From positions 1,922,001-1,986,000 of the forward strand of contig OZ245791.1 of the NCBI GenBank assembly GCA_965228125.1: DNA of 64,000 nucleotides, given 5' to 3'. Made by a program: the position numbers and the translations under genes. The notes under the pieces are model-generated. The model was not told where the DNA came from, searched no databases, and saw only the letters and a list, made by a program, of their open reading frames with translations. How positions within the stretch are numbered: the first letter of the stretch is position 1; each line of letters opens with the position of its first letter. The DNA comes from GWF2-38-69 sp965228125. Lineage in GTDB: Bacteria; Verrucomicrobiota; Lentisphaeria; Victivallales; GWF2-38-69. Of the stretch, positions 54,254-63,176 are shown in pieces.

Positions 54254-54706
54254 TTAAAGAATAGGTTGCTCTACCGTATCTATTGTTGTATTTTTATCTT
54301 CTTCCTCTACGCCGTCTACCGTAACATCTACCTTAGAAACTTCCATCATTGCCATGTCGTTGATCGCCTGGATAATGGCCATTTGGACATTTAGTGCCAC
54401 TTCCGGTATATTTTTACCATATGCGACGATGATTTTTACAGAAACTTCAGTTTTACTTCCAGAAGTCTTTATTTGGATGGAATCCGGTTTGGATTGGGCT
54501 CTGCCTATCATAAAGGCTATACTTTCGGCAAATTTTCCTGCGGAAGAGAGCCTTACAACTCCAGGTACCTGGGATGCGGCGTTTTTTGCTATAGAAATGA
54601 TGACAGTTTCATTTATACTTACAGATCCTTTTTCAGTAGTAGTAACAATGTCATTTTGACTTTTTGGCGTCTTTTTTGTTTCTGAGGGTTTAACTTCATT
54701 ATCCAT
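54254..54706 (-). CDS. Asp23/Gls24-family protein (second copy)
   Basis: This 150-residue protein shows the Asp23 pattern: 'GSVSINETVIISIAKNAASQ' near 25-45, 'VPGVVRLSS', 'IIVAYGKNIPEVALNVQ' near 92-110 and 'VSKVDVTVDGV' near the end. It is a paralogue of the next gene upstream (54741-55175). The short acidic and Thr-rich ends are unique to this copy. Asp23 proteins form membrane-associated assemblies, and YqhY-type members are tied to acetyl-CoA carboxylase genes in Bacillus. Confidence 0.9.
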   Translation of the reverse strand: MDNEVKPSETKKTPKSQNDIVTTTEKGSVSINETVIISIAKNAASQVPGVVRLSSAGKFAESIAFMIGRAQSKPDSIQIKTSGSKTEVSVKIIVAYGKNIPEVALNVQMAIIQAINDMAMMEVSKVDVTVDGVEEEDKNTTIDTVEQPIL

Positions 54707-54740
54707 AATAGCCTCTCTGTTTATGTGTTAGGGAAATATT

Positions 54741-55175
54741 TTACTTTGATTGAGAGTCTTCTTTCTTAGGTTCAACTTCTTGAATCACGACATCAACTTT
54801 GGTTATATTCATTCCTGTTATAGCTTTAACTTCATCGGCAATAGTGTTTTGGATTGATACAGCCAATTCAGGAATGTTTTTACCATAGGCTACATTAATT
54901 TTTAATTCAACTTTAATGCTGTCGCCTTTGATATCAAGTTTAACTGCTTTGTCACGAGTCTTTGCATTTGAAATCATATTGGAAAGTGAATCTACCAGAG
55001 ATCCTGAGGCAAGTCTTGTTACGCCATCAACTTTTGAAGCGGCTTTTTTAACTACTGCCATAATGACATTCTCACTGATTTTTATAGTGCCATAATCAGT
55101 GATAGACTCAATGGACTTAAAAGAAATGGGAGCTTCTTCCTGATTGGTGTTGATGCTCTCTGTTTTTTTCTTCAT
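54741..55175 (-). CDS. Asp23/Gls24-family protein (first copy, YqhY-like position)
   Basis: This 144-residue protein has 'YGTIKISENVIMAVVKKAASK', 'VDGVTRLASGSLVDSL', 'INVAYGKNIPELAVSIQNTI' and 'MNITKVDVVIQEV', all typical of the Asp23 domain. It starts 9 bp after accC, the same place as yqhY after accB-accC in Bacillus subtilis. A direct or regulatory effect on acetyl-CoA carboxylase is therefore a reasonable inference. Confidence 0.92.
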   Translation of the reverse strand: MKKKTESINTNQEEAPISFKSIESITDYGTIKISENVIMAVVKKAASKVDGVTRLASGSLVDSLSNMISNAKTRDKAVKLDIKGDSIKVELKINVAYGKNIPELAVSIQNTIADEVKAITGMNITKVDVVIQEVEPKKEDSQSK

Positions 55176-55184
55176 AATAATCTC

Positions 55185-56555
55185 CTATTCCAATTCTTTT
55201 CTGGATGACATGAATTGATCAAATATGCGTTCTATGTATCCTGTGTCATAGGTTCCTGCGGCAAAATCTTCTCTTGATATGATGTATTTGAGAAGAGGTA
55301 TAGTTGTTTTTACTCCAGAAATATGAAATTCATCTAAGGCTCTTTTGCACTTAGCTATAGCTTCTGTTCTGTCTTTTCCAAAAACTATAAGTTTGGCTAT
55401 CATGCTGTCATAGTTTGGCGGAATTTTATATCCGCTGTACACATGAGAGTCTACTCTTACTCCTGGGCCGCCAGGGGGAATGAAAAGATCTACTTTTCCA
55501 GGGCACGGAGAAAAGTTCATATAAGGGTTTTCAGCATTTATTCGGCATTCAATAACATGTCCTTTGAACTCAATGTCCTTTTGCCTCCACTGTAGTTTTT
55601 CTCCTGCAGCTGACATGATCTGGGCCTTTATAAGGTCAATGCCGGTTAGCTGTTCGGTGATAGGATGTTCTACTTGAATACGGGTATTCATTTCCATAAA
55701 GTAGTATGTGTTTGATCCAGCGTAAAGAAATTCAATTGTACCTACGCTTGAGTAGTTAACAGCTTTGGCGGCTTTGACAGCAGCATTTCCCATAGCGTCT
55801 CTAAGCTTCGGAGTCATTACAGGAGAAGGTGTTTCTTCTATTAGTTTCTGATGTCTCCTTTGAATTGAGCAGTCTCTTTCGCCCAGATGGATCACATTAC
55901 CGAACTTATCTGCAAGGATTTGGAATTCAATGTGCCTTGGGTTTTCAACATACTTTTCTATATAGACAGCACCATTTTTGAAAGCCTTTTCTGCTTCAGA
56001 GCTTGCAGCATGGTAACTCATTATCAGAGTGGCATCGTTGTGAGCGATTCTCATTCCTCTTCCACCGCCGCCTGCTGTAGCTTTAATTATTACAGGATAG
56101 CCGATTTTTTTAGAGATTCGTTTTGCTTCCGATTCATCAGAAACAAGGCCTTCACTTCCTGGCGTAACAGGAACTTTTGCCTGAATCATTTTTTTCTTGG
56201 CTGTCGCCTTATCTCCCATTGATGTAATTTGCTCGGCGGCAGGACCTATAAACTCGATGTTGCAAGATTTGCATATTTCAGCAAATTCGGCATTTTCCGA
56301 CAAGAAGCCGTATCCCGGATGTATTGCATCCACATCGCAAATTTCGGCAGCGCTTAATATTTGCTTGTAATTCAAATAGCTTTCGAGGGAAGGCGGAGGC
56401 CCTATGCAGATAGCTTCATCGGCGAGCATTACAGGAAGGCTTTCGGCATCAGCTGTTGAATAAACTATAGCTGTTTTTATGCCCATTTCCTTACATGCTC
56501 TAATTATTCTAAGAGCAATCTCGCCCCTGTTGGCAATTAGTATTTTTCCAAACAT
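55185..56555 (-). CDS. accC: biotin carboxylase subunit of acetyl-CoA carboxylase
   Basis: This 456-residue protein is the usual AccC length. It begins 'FGKILIANRGEIALRIIRAC', and has 'HPGYGFLSENAEFA' near 80, the ATP-grasp loop 'KATAGGGGRGMRIA' near 160-172, 'HLGERDCSIQRRHQKLIEE' near 222-240 and 'FMEMNTRIQVEHPITE' near 285-300. It carboxylates the biotin on AccB with ATP and bicarbonate. It follows accB by 21 bp. The carboxyltransferase genes accA and accD are not in the window. Confidence 0.96.
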   Translation of the reverse strand: MFGKILIANRGEIALRIIRACKEMGIKTAIVYSTADAESLPVMLADEAICIGPPPSLESYLNYKQILSAAEICDVDAIHPGYGFLSENAEFAEICKSCNIEFIGPAAEQITSMGDKATAKKKMIQAKVPVTPGSEGLVSDESEAKRISKKIGYPVIIKATAGGGGRGMRIAHNDATLIMSYHAASSEAEKAFKNGAVYIEKYVENPRHIEFQILADKFGNVIHLGERDCSIQRRHQKLIEETPSPVMTPKLRDAMGNAAVKAAKAVNYSSVGTIEFLYAGSNTYYFMEMNTRIQVEHPITEQLTGIDLIKAQIMSAAGEKLQWRQKDIEFKGHVIECRINAENPYMNFSPCPGKVDLFIPPGGPGVRVDSHVYSGYKIPPNYDSMIAKLIVFGKDRTEAIAKCKRALDEFHISGVKTTIPLLKYIISREDFAAGTYDTGYIERIFDQFMSSRKELE

Positions 56556-56576
56556 TTTGGTAATCTCCTCTTAAAT

Positions 56577-57035
56577 TTACTCTATAACAAACAGAGGACA
56601 ACCGTATTCAACGGATTGAGAATTCTTAACTAAGATTTCCTTTATGGTTCCAGTCTTTTCAGCTTTGATTTCGTTCATTACTTTCATAGCTTCAATAATG
56701 CAAACTACTGTATCAGGATCGACTTTGTCTCCAATTTTTACATAAGATGGTGAATCAGGGCTGGCAGAAGAATAAAAAGTCCCCACAATAGGGGCATCAA
56801 TAGTAATTTTTTGTGCTGACGGAGCAGGAGCAGTAGATGGAGCAGGAGTAGCAGATGGAGCAGCTATCTGAGGTTGAGGCAGTTGCATCATGTTCTGTGG
56901 GGAAGCAAAAGTAACTGTCCCACCAGGTATTCCTCTTTTGAGGCTGAGACGCATATCCTCTGCTTCTACTTTAAATTCAGATAGATTATGTTTCGACATC
57001 ATTTCAACGATTGCTCTGATTTCTTCAATTTGCAT
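56577..57035 (-). CDS. accB: biotin carboxyl carrier protein of acetyl-CoA carboxylase
   Basis: This 152-residue protein has an N-terminal helical region ('IRAIVEMMSKHNLSEFKVE', residues 6-24), a Pro/Ala/Ser-rich linker (about 50-75) and a biotinyl domain with the modified lysine at K118 in 'IEAMKVMNEI'. 'APIVGTFYSSASPDSPSYVK' includes the thumb typical of AccB. I choose the ATG at 57035 with AGGAG 10 bases upstream; an earlier in-frame ATG at 57092 would run into the end of aroQ and adds no conserved sequence. Confidence 0.94.
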   Translation of the reverse strand: MQIEEIRAIVEMMSKHNLSEFKVEAEDMRLSLKRGIPGGTVTFASPQNMMQLPQPQIAAPSATPAPSTAPAPSAQKITIDAPIVGTFYSSASPDSPSYVKIGDKVDPDTVVCIIEAMKVMNEIKAEKTGTIKEILVKNSQSVEYGCPLFVIE

Positions 57036-57060
57036 AATATTTTCTCCTAATGTTACATAT

Positions 57061-57513
57061 TCAATAATATTGTTTATTTTCTGATAATTCAATCAATGAT
57101 GAAAGAGCATAGCAATAACCTTTGGAACCTAATCCCGATATTACGCCTATACATGCTCTTGCGCTTAAAGAATGAGATCTGAAATCTTCCCTTTTGTAAA
57201 TGTTTGATATATGAACTTCTATTGCCGGAATAGCAACAGCATTCAAAGCGTCGTAAATAGCAACACTTGTGTGAGTGAAAGCTGCAGGGTTAATAATTAT
57301 ACCGTCTTTTTTCTCATATAAAGAATTTCCTATCTTGTCAATTATGTCTCCTTCGTGATTGCTTTGAAAAAACTCAATGTTAATGCCTTTGAATTTTGAA
57401 GCAAAAGTTTTTAATTCAGAACACATTTGAGCTAGAGTCAATGTTCCGTAAATTTCCGGTTCTCTTTGCCCTAATAACTGAAGGTTAGGCCCATTTATTA
57501 CTAATATATTCAT
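57061..57513 (-). CDS. aroQ: type II 3-dehydroquinate dehydratase
   Basis: This 150-residue protein has the AroQ start 'ILVINGPNLQLLGQREPEIYG', with the catalytic Tyr near residue 22 in 'EIYG', 'FQSNHEGDIIDKI' near 49-61, 'INPAAFTHTSVAIYDAL' near 75-91 and 'EVHISNIYKREDFRSHS' near 99-115. It removes water from 3-dehydroquinate in the shikimate pathway. It sits between the rodZ-like gene and accB; aroQ also lies near accB-accC in Bacillus. Confidence 0.95.
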   Translation of the reverse strand: MNILVINGPNLQLLGQREPEIYGTLTLAQMCSELKTFASKFKGINIEFFQSNHEGDIIDKIGNSLYEKKDGIIINPAAFTHTSVAIYDALNAVAIPAIEVHISNIYKREDFRSHSLSARACIGVISGLGSKGYCYALSSLIELSENKQYY

Positions 57514-57528
57514 TGTTTTAGTTGCTGC

Positions 57529-58206
57529 TCATTTATTTGCTTCAGGTTTTAATATTTCAGGTTCAAGTGTTTGTGGCGGAATCAGTTTTTCCATATCGGC
57601 TGAAAGCTGGACCTTTTGTGCGGAGGTGAGAGGTTTATCTTCTATTGAATTCTTTGTAGAAGCGAAAATAACACTTAATAAAATGATCAGCAAGATAATG
57701 ATGCCTAATCCTATTGACCCATATTTAACATACAACTTTATCTTTTTTTCTTGCATGGTATTTGGAAGTTTCGTTTCCTCTAAATCCCTGACTAAATTTT
57801 CAGGAAGTTTGCTTTCTGGATCTCCAATATGTTCCTCGTATAAAGAAATAGCTCTTACCTGATCTATTTTATAAAGTTCGCAAAGCCTTTTAATGTATGC
57901 TTTTACATATATCGAAGGAGGAGTATTGGCGAAGTCTTCCCTTTCCAAAGCCTCCAGATAGTGAGTATGAATTTTAGTAATATGGGCGACCTGATGAATA
58001 GTTTGCCCTGAATTTACCCTGGCTTCCTGCATATAGTCGCCAAAAGAGAGTTTTCTTCCGGCAAAAGGATCAAGTTGAACTGGAGTTGCCTTGACGTCCA
58101 CGGATTCTTTTTCTGCTCCCTGAGGGTTCAATTCTTGCTGTTCAATGCTTTTTTCAGATAAAGGTTTAGTTTTTAATCTGATATATGATTTCAAAATGCT
58201 TTTCAT
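57529..58206 (-). CDS. RodZ-like membrane protein with N-terminal helix-turn-helix
   Basis: This 225-residue protein has a HTH_25-type domain at about residues 54-115 ('FGDYMQEARVNSGQTIHQVA', 'KIHTHYLEALEREDF', 'YVKAYIKRLCELYKID'), as in RodZ. A membrane helix is at about 165-187. The part outside the membrane is short (about 38 residues, Pro/Glu/Lys-rich), without the usual RodZ beta domain. The first 50 residues are an unusual polar leader. RodZ links MreB to the cell-wall elongation machinery. The neighbourhood (ftsK, with rodA across the divergent region) fits a shape or division role. Confidence 0.75.
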   Translation of the reverse strand: MKSILKSYIRLKTKPLSEKSIEQQELNPQGAEKESVDVKATPVQLDPFAGRKLSFGDYMQEARVNSGQTIHQVAHITKIHTHYLEALEREDFANTPPSIYVKAYIKRLCELYKIDQVRAISLYEEHIGDPESKLPENLVRDLEETKLPNTMQEKKIKLYVKYGSIGLGIIILLIILLSVIFASTKNSIEDKPLTSAQKVQLSADMEKLIPPQTLEPEILKPEANK

Positions 58207-58307
58207 AAAAATCCAATAATATAAATATATATAATAGAAAAAAATGAGTATATTATATCGCGCAAGTATTGCCTAGAAATGCGATATTCGCAAGGGTTTA
58301 TTTTAAA

Positions 58308-60701
58308 CTAGACTCTTTTATCGTCTTCTTCAATGTAAATTTCCCTTTTCCCATCGGAAGACTGAACAGGGCCTATCATCCCTCGTTTTTCCAGAGTTTC
58401 AATAATATTTGCTGCTTTATTATACCCGATGCCAAGCCTTCTTTGCAGATAGCTTGTTGTAGCTTTCCTTTCTCTTTTTACAATATCTATGGCTCTGTCC
58501 ATCAAGTCTGCTTTTTCATCGAGAGCTGACGCTTTAATCTCTGCGTAGGAAAGAGGCTCTTCTGCATCATCATCTTTTTCCTCAGAAACTACTCTGTCAT
58601 CAAATTTCTGTTCCATTTGTTCTGAGCAGAAAGCCACTACTTTTTCTATTTCTGCATCACTAACCATTGCGCCTTGAATTCTCTCAAGTTTAGCAGTGCC
58701 TGGGGGGATAAAAAGCATGTCACCTCTCCCAAGAAGGGATTCAGCCCCATTTTGATCGAGGATTACCCTGCTGTCTATCATAGAAGATACTTTGAAAGCA
58801 ATTCTGGTTGGCAGATTTGCCTTGATTACACCTGTAATGATTTCTTTGCTGGGTCTTTGCGTTGCGACAACAAGATGTATTCCTACGGCTCTTGCTTTTT
58901 GAGCTATTCTGCATATGGATGTTTCTACATCAGCTTTTGCCGCCATCATGATGTCTGCGAGTTCGTCCAATACAATAACAATAAAAGGGAGTTTAGCAGG
59001 AATAGGATTTCCGTCGTCGTCCAGGATACTGGTATTTATCGGCCTAGAGTTAAAAGTCTCAAGGTTTTTAACTCTTACTTTAGCAAGAACCCTATAACGT
59101 CTTTCCATTTCATTTATAGCCCAACGCAGTGCGAGCGGAACCTTTTTGGGTTCGTTAACTATCGGGGTAATGAGATGCGGAAGCATCTTATATATTTCGA
59201 ATTCCACCACTTTAGGGTCGACTAATATTAGTCGTAGCTCGTCAGGAGTAAATCTATAAAGCAAACTCATAATGAGAGTATTTATGCATACGCTTTTACC
59301 GCTTCCAGTCGAACCTGCAATTAGAAGGTGTGGCGCTCTTGCCAAGTCTGCTATTACAGCCTCTCCTGATACATTTTTGCCTAAAGCGACAGGAATTTCT
59401 TGTGTAGCTTTTTTCCATTGAGAAGATCCAATCACGCTAAGTAAGGAAACGGGGGATGAAACTTTATTAGGTAACTCTATTCCTACAGCATCTTTTCCTG
59501 GAATAGGAGCCAGGATTCTTATGCTTTCTGCCCTAAGGTCAAGTTTCATGTTCGATTCGAGTGAAGTTATTTTATCAAGCCTTACTCCTGGAGATGGGGC
59601 TACCTCTATTCTTGTAATTCTTGGGCCTGTCACAGCATCAGTGACTTTTGCTTCTACTCCGAAGCTGTCAAGCGTATCCTGAAGCGTCTCCTTTGCCTTT
59701 TGTACAGCCTCCCTTGATTCACCTGACGATTCTTCTACTTCATCCAAAAGTTTTAATAGTGGCAATTTGTAAACTTTGCCACAAGATGTTGGTCTTTTGA
59801 CTTGTTTGTCTCTAACTATAGAATTGGAAGTATGCATTATCATATTTTTTTGAGTCAGATTAGGAGATATAGGAGGGATTTCGATGTTTTTATTTTTGGT
59901 TGTTTGAGATTTATAGAAATCCTGATTAAAGAGACCATCATCTATAACAATTGTTTGTGAGTTGCTTGATTTGTCTTTAATCCTTTTAAGCTCAATATCT
60001 TTTCTAATCTGATCCAATGTCAAATCGTTTCTAGTATTTGGAGATTTGCTTTCTGATGGATTGGGATCGGATGAATTTTTTTTGATTCTTAGAAGCGAGA
60101 GTATTTTTTTGAGATAAATTCCTGTCTTTTCTTCCCAGACGAATGTTGTTCCTACTAGAATAAATGCTAGACCAATAATGCATGTCCCGATTGTCCCCAT
60201 ATATTGCCTTATCCATCCGGCGGTGTAAAGTTTATCTGGGGGAGATGCTAAGCACTGACCGAAAACGCCGCCGGAAAGTGTATTGATGCCCATGTTTTTT
60301 GCAAGTGGAGAAAGCGTTTCAGGCCATAAAGCAAATAAAATTGAAAGCCCGAATATGAAAAGAATAATCGACAAAGTAAGACTTCTTTTTTTTATAGGCC
60401 CTTCTCTGAAAAGAGACTTTGAGGCTGATATGAAACAGAAAAAACCAAGAAAATATCCGGCAATTCCAAAAATACGAAAGATAACACCGGATAAAACAGC
60501 ACCAAAATAACCTATCCAATTGAAAAGATGTCCATTCCTTCCGCCTTCTGTTACAGCATCATCTTGACTATTGTGAGTTAGCAGCGATAGAAGCAACAGT
60601 ATTGAAAATATGAGAAAAAGTACCTTGCCGATTGTAATTTTATGATATTTGTTTTGTTCTTTATCTTGTTTTGTTCTTTTGGAATTGCTGTTTTTCATCA
60701 T
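58308..60701 (-). CDS. ftsK: DNA translocase FtsK/SpoIIIE
   Basis: This 797-residue protein has four N-terminal membrane helices (about residues 25-200), a polar linker (about 205-320), then the motor. In the motor, 'GPRITRIEVAPSPGVRLDKI' near 365 starts the alpha domain, Walker A 'GSTGSGKSVCINTLI' is near 462, Walker B 'IVIVLDELADIMM' is near 575, and 'VATQRPSKEIITGVIKANLP' follows. The C-terminal gamma winged helix ('TTSYLQRRLGIGYNKAANII', about 745-764) reads KOPS-like sites. It pumps chromosome DNA at the septum and stimulates dimer resolution. Confidence 0.95.
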   Translation of the reverse strand: MMKNSNSKRTKQDKEQNKYHKITIGKVLFLIFSILLLLSLLTHNSQDDAVTEGGRNGHLFNWIGYFGAVLSGVIFRIFGIAGYFLGFFCFISASKSLFREGPIKKRSLTLSIILFIFGLSILFALWPETLSPLAKNMGINTLSGGVFGQCLASPPDKLYTAGWIRQYMGTIGTCIIGLAFILVGTTFVWEEKTGIYLKKILSLLRIKKNSSDPNPSESKSPNTRNDLTLDQIRKDIELKRIKDKSSNSQTIVIDDGLFNQDFYKSQTTKNKNIEIPPISPNLTQKNMIMHTSNSIVRDKQVKRPTSCGKVYKLPLLKLLDEVEESSGESREAVQKAKETLQDTLDSFGVEAKVTDAVTGPRITRIEVAPSPGVRLDKITSLESNMKLDLRAESIRILAPIPGKDAVGIELPNKVSSPVSLLSVIGSSQWKKATQEIPVALGKNVSGEAVIADLARAPHLLIAGSTGSGKSVCINTLIMSLLYRFTPDELRLILVDPKVVEFEIYKMLPHLITPIVNEPKKVPLALRWAINEMERRYRVLAKVRVKNLETFNSRPINTSILDDDGNPIPAKLPFIVIVLDELADIMMAAKADVETSICRIAQKARAVGIHLVVATQRPSKEIITGVIKANLPTRIAFKVSSMIDSRVILDQNGAESLLGRGDMLFIPPGTAKLERIQGAMVSDAEIEKVVAFCSEQMEQKFDDRVVSEEKDDDAEEPLSYAEIKASALDEKADLMDRAIDIVKRERKATTSYLQRRLGIGYNKAANIIETLEKRGMIGPVQSSDGKREIYIEEDDKRV

Positions 60702-60754
60702 TAATAAATAAGAACGTACTGAGAAATCAACTTTCTTATGATCTTAGCTTTCAA

Positions 60755-61927
60755 TTATTTATAAGAGTCTTTAATAATTTTACCAATGTTGTTATTGTCG
60801 ACTTTTATGATGCCCATTTCTCGCTTGGCATTTTCATATGAATCTGATGCATGAGCTGTATTGACCATCACATCTGTTCCGAAATCTCTTCTAATAGTGC
60901 CTCCCGGGGCTTTAGTAGGATCTGTTGGGCCAAGCACATCTCTGATTTTATCTACGGCGTTTCCTCCCTGATAGATTAAGACCATGCACCTTACTTTACC
61001 TGGTTCTGATGTATGTTCTTTGTCAACTTCTTCCGGTCTCAATCCAGACATGAATTCGACAATCTGAGAAAATTGGTCATCAGAATATCTTATTCCCACA
61101 GAGTTTGTAAGGCTTTCTATATCCTGATCAAGGAGTTTTATTTTGAGCTCCCTTTCCAGAATTTCCTTTGCTTGTTTTCCTATCTTAGGAGAGAGTTTTT
61201 CTCTCAAAGCATTTTTTACAGGGCCGTAAAATTCTAATGCTTCATCGAGAGACATTCTATAAAGCTTGCATCCAACTATTCTTAATCCGGTCTTGCTCAA
61301 CATATCGATTATGTTTCCCGGCCTGGAACTCGGATAGCGCCAGTTATCAGGTTTTATAATCACAAGAGTCCTTTTGCTCGAATCATCTTCAGCGGTTAAG
61401 AGTGGTACATCAATGATATTAGGAGTAGAATCGATGTAATTGGCTATAAAGAGCATTTCTTCTTTGTAGAGAGCTTTGTCTGAAATATTTGGAGCGACAA
61501 TTACTGCAGGTTCGAAATATCTTACAGAGCCGTCCCTGTTTAGCACATAATCCGAATAAGTGTCTCTGATAGTTTCACCGGTCTTTACTCCTAGCCCCAT
61601 TTGCCCAACTACGTCATTGAGTTTTTTTGTGGCATTTTCACCTTTAAAAAGGAGCATCATTACTCTTTGGTGTCTCCCTTCATGGGGAGCGAAGTTTTCT
61701 CTGACATAATTGCTTAGGTGCATTACTGCTTCATGAGAGAATGTATCATCTTTAATTTTCTCAATAAACTTTGCGTATTGAATTGTGAATTCTTGAGTCG
61801 GGGCAAAGATTTTAACACCCACCAATTCCAGATCTGTTCTGGACAGGAGCCTTGCAATGATGCCGCCTGTTCTTGATTTTTGAATAGTGTAGGGTGTTAT
61901 TAAAGCATATGATAGTTCTGTAGGCAT
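60755..61927 (-). CDS. tandem nucleoside diphosphate kinase-domain protein
   Basis: This 390-residue protein carries two NDK domains, whereas ordinary Ndk is about 140-150 residues. The first (about 5-165) keeps 'YALITPYTIQKSRTGGIIARL' in part and 'VMMLLFKGENATKKL', but has Thr-Pro-Tyr where KPD is expected and no catalytic His ('PNISDKALY' in its place). The second (about 185-378) has 'TLVIIKPDNW', 'VLIYQGGNAVDKIRDVLGPT', 'GGTIRRDFG' and the active-site 'NTAHASDSYENAKRE'. It also has an insert of about 60 residues before the Kpn-loop region. The second domain should transfer phosphate between nucleotides; the first may be structural or regulatory. It heads the minus-strand run to ftsK. Confidence 0.85.
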   Translation of the reverse strand: MPTELSYALITPYTIQKSRTGGIIARLLSRTDLELVGVKIFAPTQEFTIQYAKFIEKIKDDTFSHEAVMHLSNYVRENFAPHEGRHQRVMMLLFKGENATKKLNDVVGQMGLGVKTGETIRDTYSDYVLNRDGSVRYFEPAVIVAPNISDKALYKEEMLFIANYIDSTPNIIDVPLLTAEDDSSKRTLVIIKPDNWRYPSSRPGNIIDMLSKTGLRIVGCKLYRMSLDEALEFYGPVKNALREKLSPKIGKQAKEILERELKIKLLDQDIESLTNSVGIRYSDDQFSQIVEFMSGLRPEEVDKEHTSEPGKVRCMVLIYQGGNAVDKIRDVLGPTDPTKAPGGTIRRDFGTDVMVNTAHASDSYENAKREMGIIKVDNNNIGKIIKDSYK

Positions 61928-62144
61928 AATATAGATTCCTTATCTTTGAATTTATGTTTAAACTAGTGTATCTTTTAACAATTTTCAAAGATAAAATTGT
62001 TTTTAAGTTAATTCAATTAATTGAACCGGAAGCCTTCCAAATTTGTTGACAAAACCAATAAATTGCTTTCAATTAGACCGAAGACTTTGAGAGTTCAGAT
62101 TAGCAACAATAATTATAGAATAACTATTACTGAAAGGAATTTTA
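61928..62144. other. divergent intergenic region between the NDK gene and rsfS
   Basis: This 217-bp AT-rich region should drive both the long minus-strand run and rsfS-rodA. A consensus -35 TTGACA is at 62046-62051 on the plus strand, with TTCAAT 16 bp later. No operator or RNA is recognised. Confidence 0.4.
62046..62073 (+). promoter_or_regulatory. candidate promoter for rsfS
   Basis: TTGACA (62046-62051, perfect -35) is followed after 16 bp by TTCAAT (62068-62073, 4 of 6 to the -10 consensus), 71 bp before the rsfS ATG. Confidence 0.35.
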
Positions 62145-62534
62145 ATGTCCAACCAAACTATCCCCCCTACAAGTGAAGAACTGGCTAATTTTTGTGCCCG
62201 CATAGCTGAAGATAGGAAAGCTGAAGATGTTACAGTAATGAAATTAGGAGAAGTAAGCTCTATTTCTGATTTTTTTGTTATATGTACAGGGACATCCCAC
62301 CCTCATCTTGGAGCTATTGCTGAATGGATCAGGAGAAAAACGAGAGAAGAGTTTGATGTCAGGCCTGTTGCTATTGATGGCGAAAAAGAGTCAGATTGGG
62401 TGGTAATTGACTTTGGGAATGTCATGATACATGTTTTTAGTAGCGATGCAAGAGAAAGGTACAATCTGGAAAGTCTTTGGGCAGATGCTGAAAAAATCGA
62501 AAAATTAATTACAGAGAAAAGAACTCACGGATAA
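62145..62534 (+). CDS. rsfS: ribosomal silencing factor RsfS
   Basis: This 129-residue protein has the RsfS/DUF143 signature: 'ARIAEDRKAEDVTVMKL', 'ISDFFVICTGTSHPHLGAIAE' in part, and 'WVVIDFGNVMIHVFSSDARERYNLESLW' in part. RsfS binds ribosomal protein uL14 and keeps subunits apart under starvation. The start has AAAGGA upstream. It is usually found near nadD or rlmH; here it heads an operon leading to rodA. Confidence 0.94.
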   Translation: MSNQTIPPTSEELANFCARIAEDRKAEDVTVMKLGEVSSISDFFVICTGTSHPHLGAIAEWIRRKTREEFDVRPVAIDGEKESDWVVIDFGNVMIHVFSSDARERYNLESLWADAEKIEKLITEKRTHG

Positions 62535-62575
62535 TCTTTGTATTGAAGATCATTTTATCTGGAGGCTTAGAGTGT

Positions 62576-63169
62576 ATGGATATTAGCAAATATAAACTTT
62601 GGACAGAACTTGATTGGGCAGATCAATTCAATAAAGAAGAGGTCAATATAAAGGCTTATTTTGAAGAGCTTGAAAAATATTTGGATTTACCGGATGAAGA
62701 CGATTTGATTTTTTCTGCTTTAAAAAAGCGTAAACTCGCTACTGATGAACTCAATATTTGGGAAAATGTTACGGATTTTTCCGATGAAGACGAATTGGAT
62801 GAGGAATCTGTATCTGAGTTTATAAATAAAACTGATGCGTCATCTTTATACTATGAAATAGGGGAAATCTCATCTGATTTGTGCAGAGATGTTGCCTTTT
62901 CTGGTGCTTTAAATTTCAATGCAGTATTGTCTTTTCTAATGATTTCAGGAAGAGCCATGTCTTACCATCTCGACTTTATCCAGCTAGGCAAAGAGGATTT
63001 TCCAGAGCTAAAAAAAGCAATACTAAAAAGAGAGATTTTTATTCTCAACTCTCTGATTGGTTTGGTATTAAGCCTAAAAGAGCAAATTACAGCCGATATA
63101 GCTGAAAACTATCTTTTGAGACTTTATGCGGTAAGAGAAAAATTTATCGATCTAAGATTTACTTTATAA
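62576..63169 (+). CDS. hypothetical acidic protein
   Basis: This 197-residue cytoplasmic protein is rich in Asp, Glu and Leu with predicted helices and no recognisable family. It has an acidic stretch at about residues 60-95 ('SDEDELDEESVSEF') and a helical C-terminal half. I choose the ATG at 62576, because GGAGG lies 8 bases upstream; an in-frame TTG at 62543 is less likely. It lies between rsfS and rodA with gaps of 41 and 7 bp. Function unknown. Confidence 0.65.
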   Translation: MDISKYKLWTELDWADQFNKEEVNIKAYFEELEKYLDLPDEDDLIFSALKKRKLATDELNIWENVTDFSDEDELDEESVSEFINKTDASSLYYEIGEISSDLCRDVAFSGALNFNAVLSFLMISGRAMSYHLDFIQLGKEDFPELKKAILKREIFILNSLIGLVLSLKEQITADIAENYLLRLYAVREKFIDLRFTL

Positions 63170-63176
63170 TTCATAG

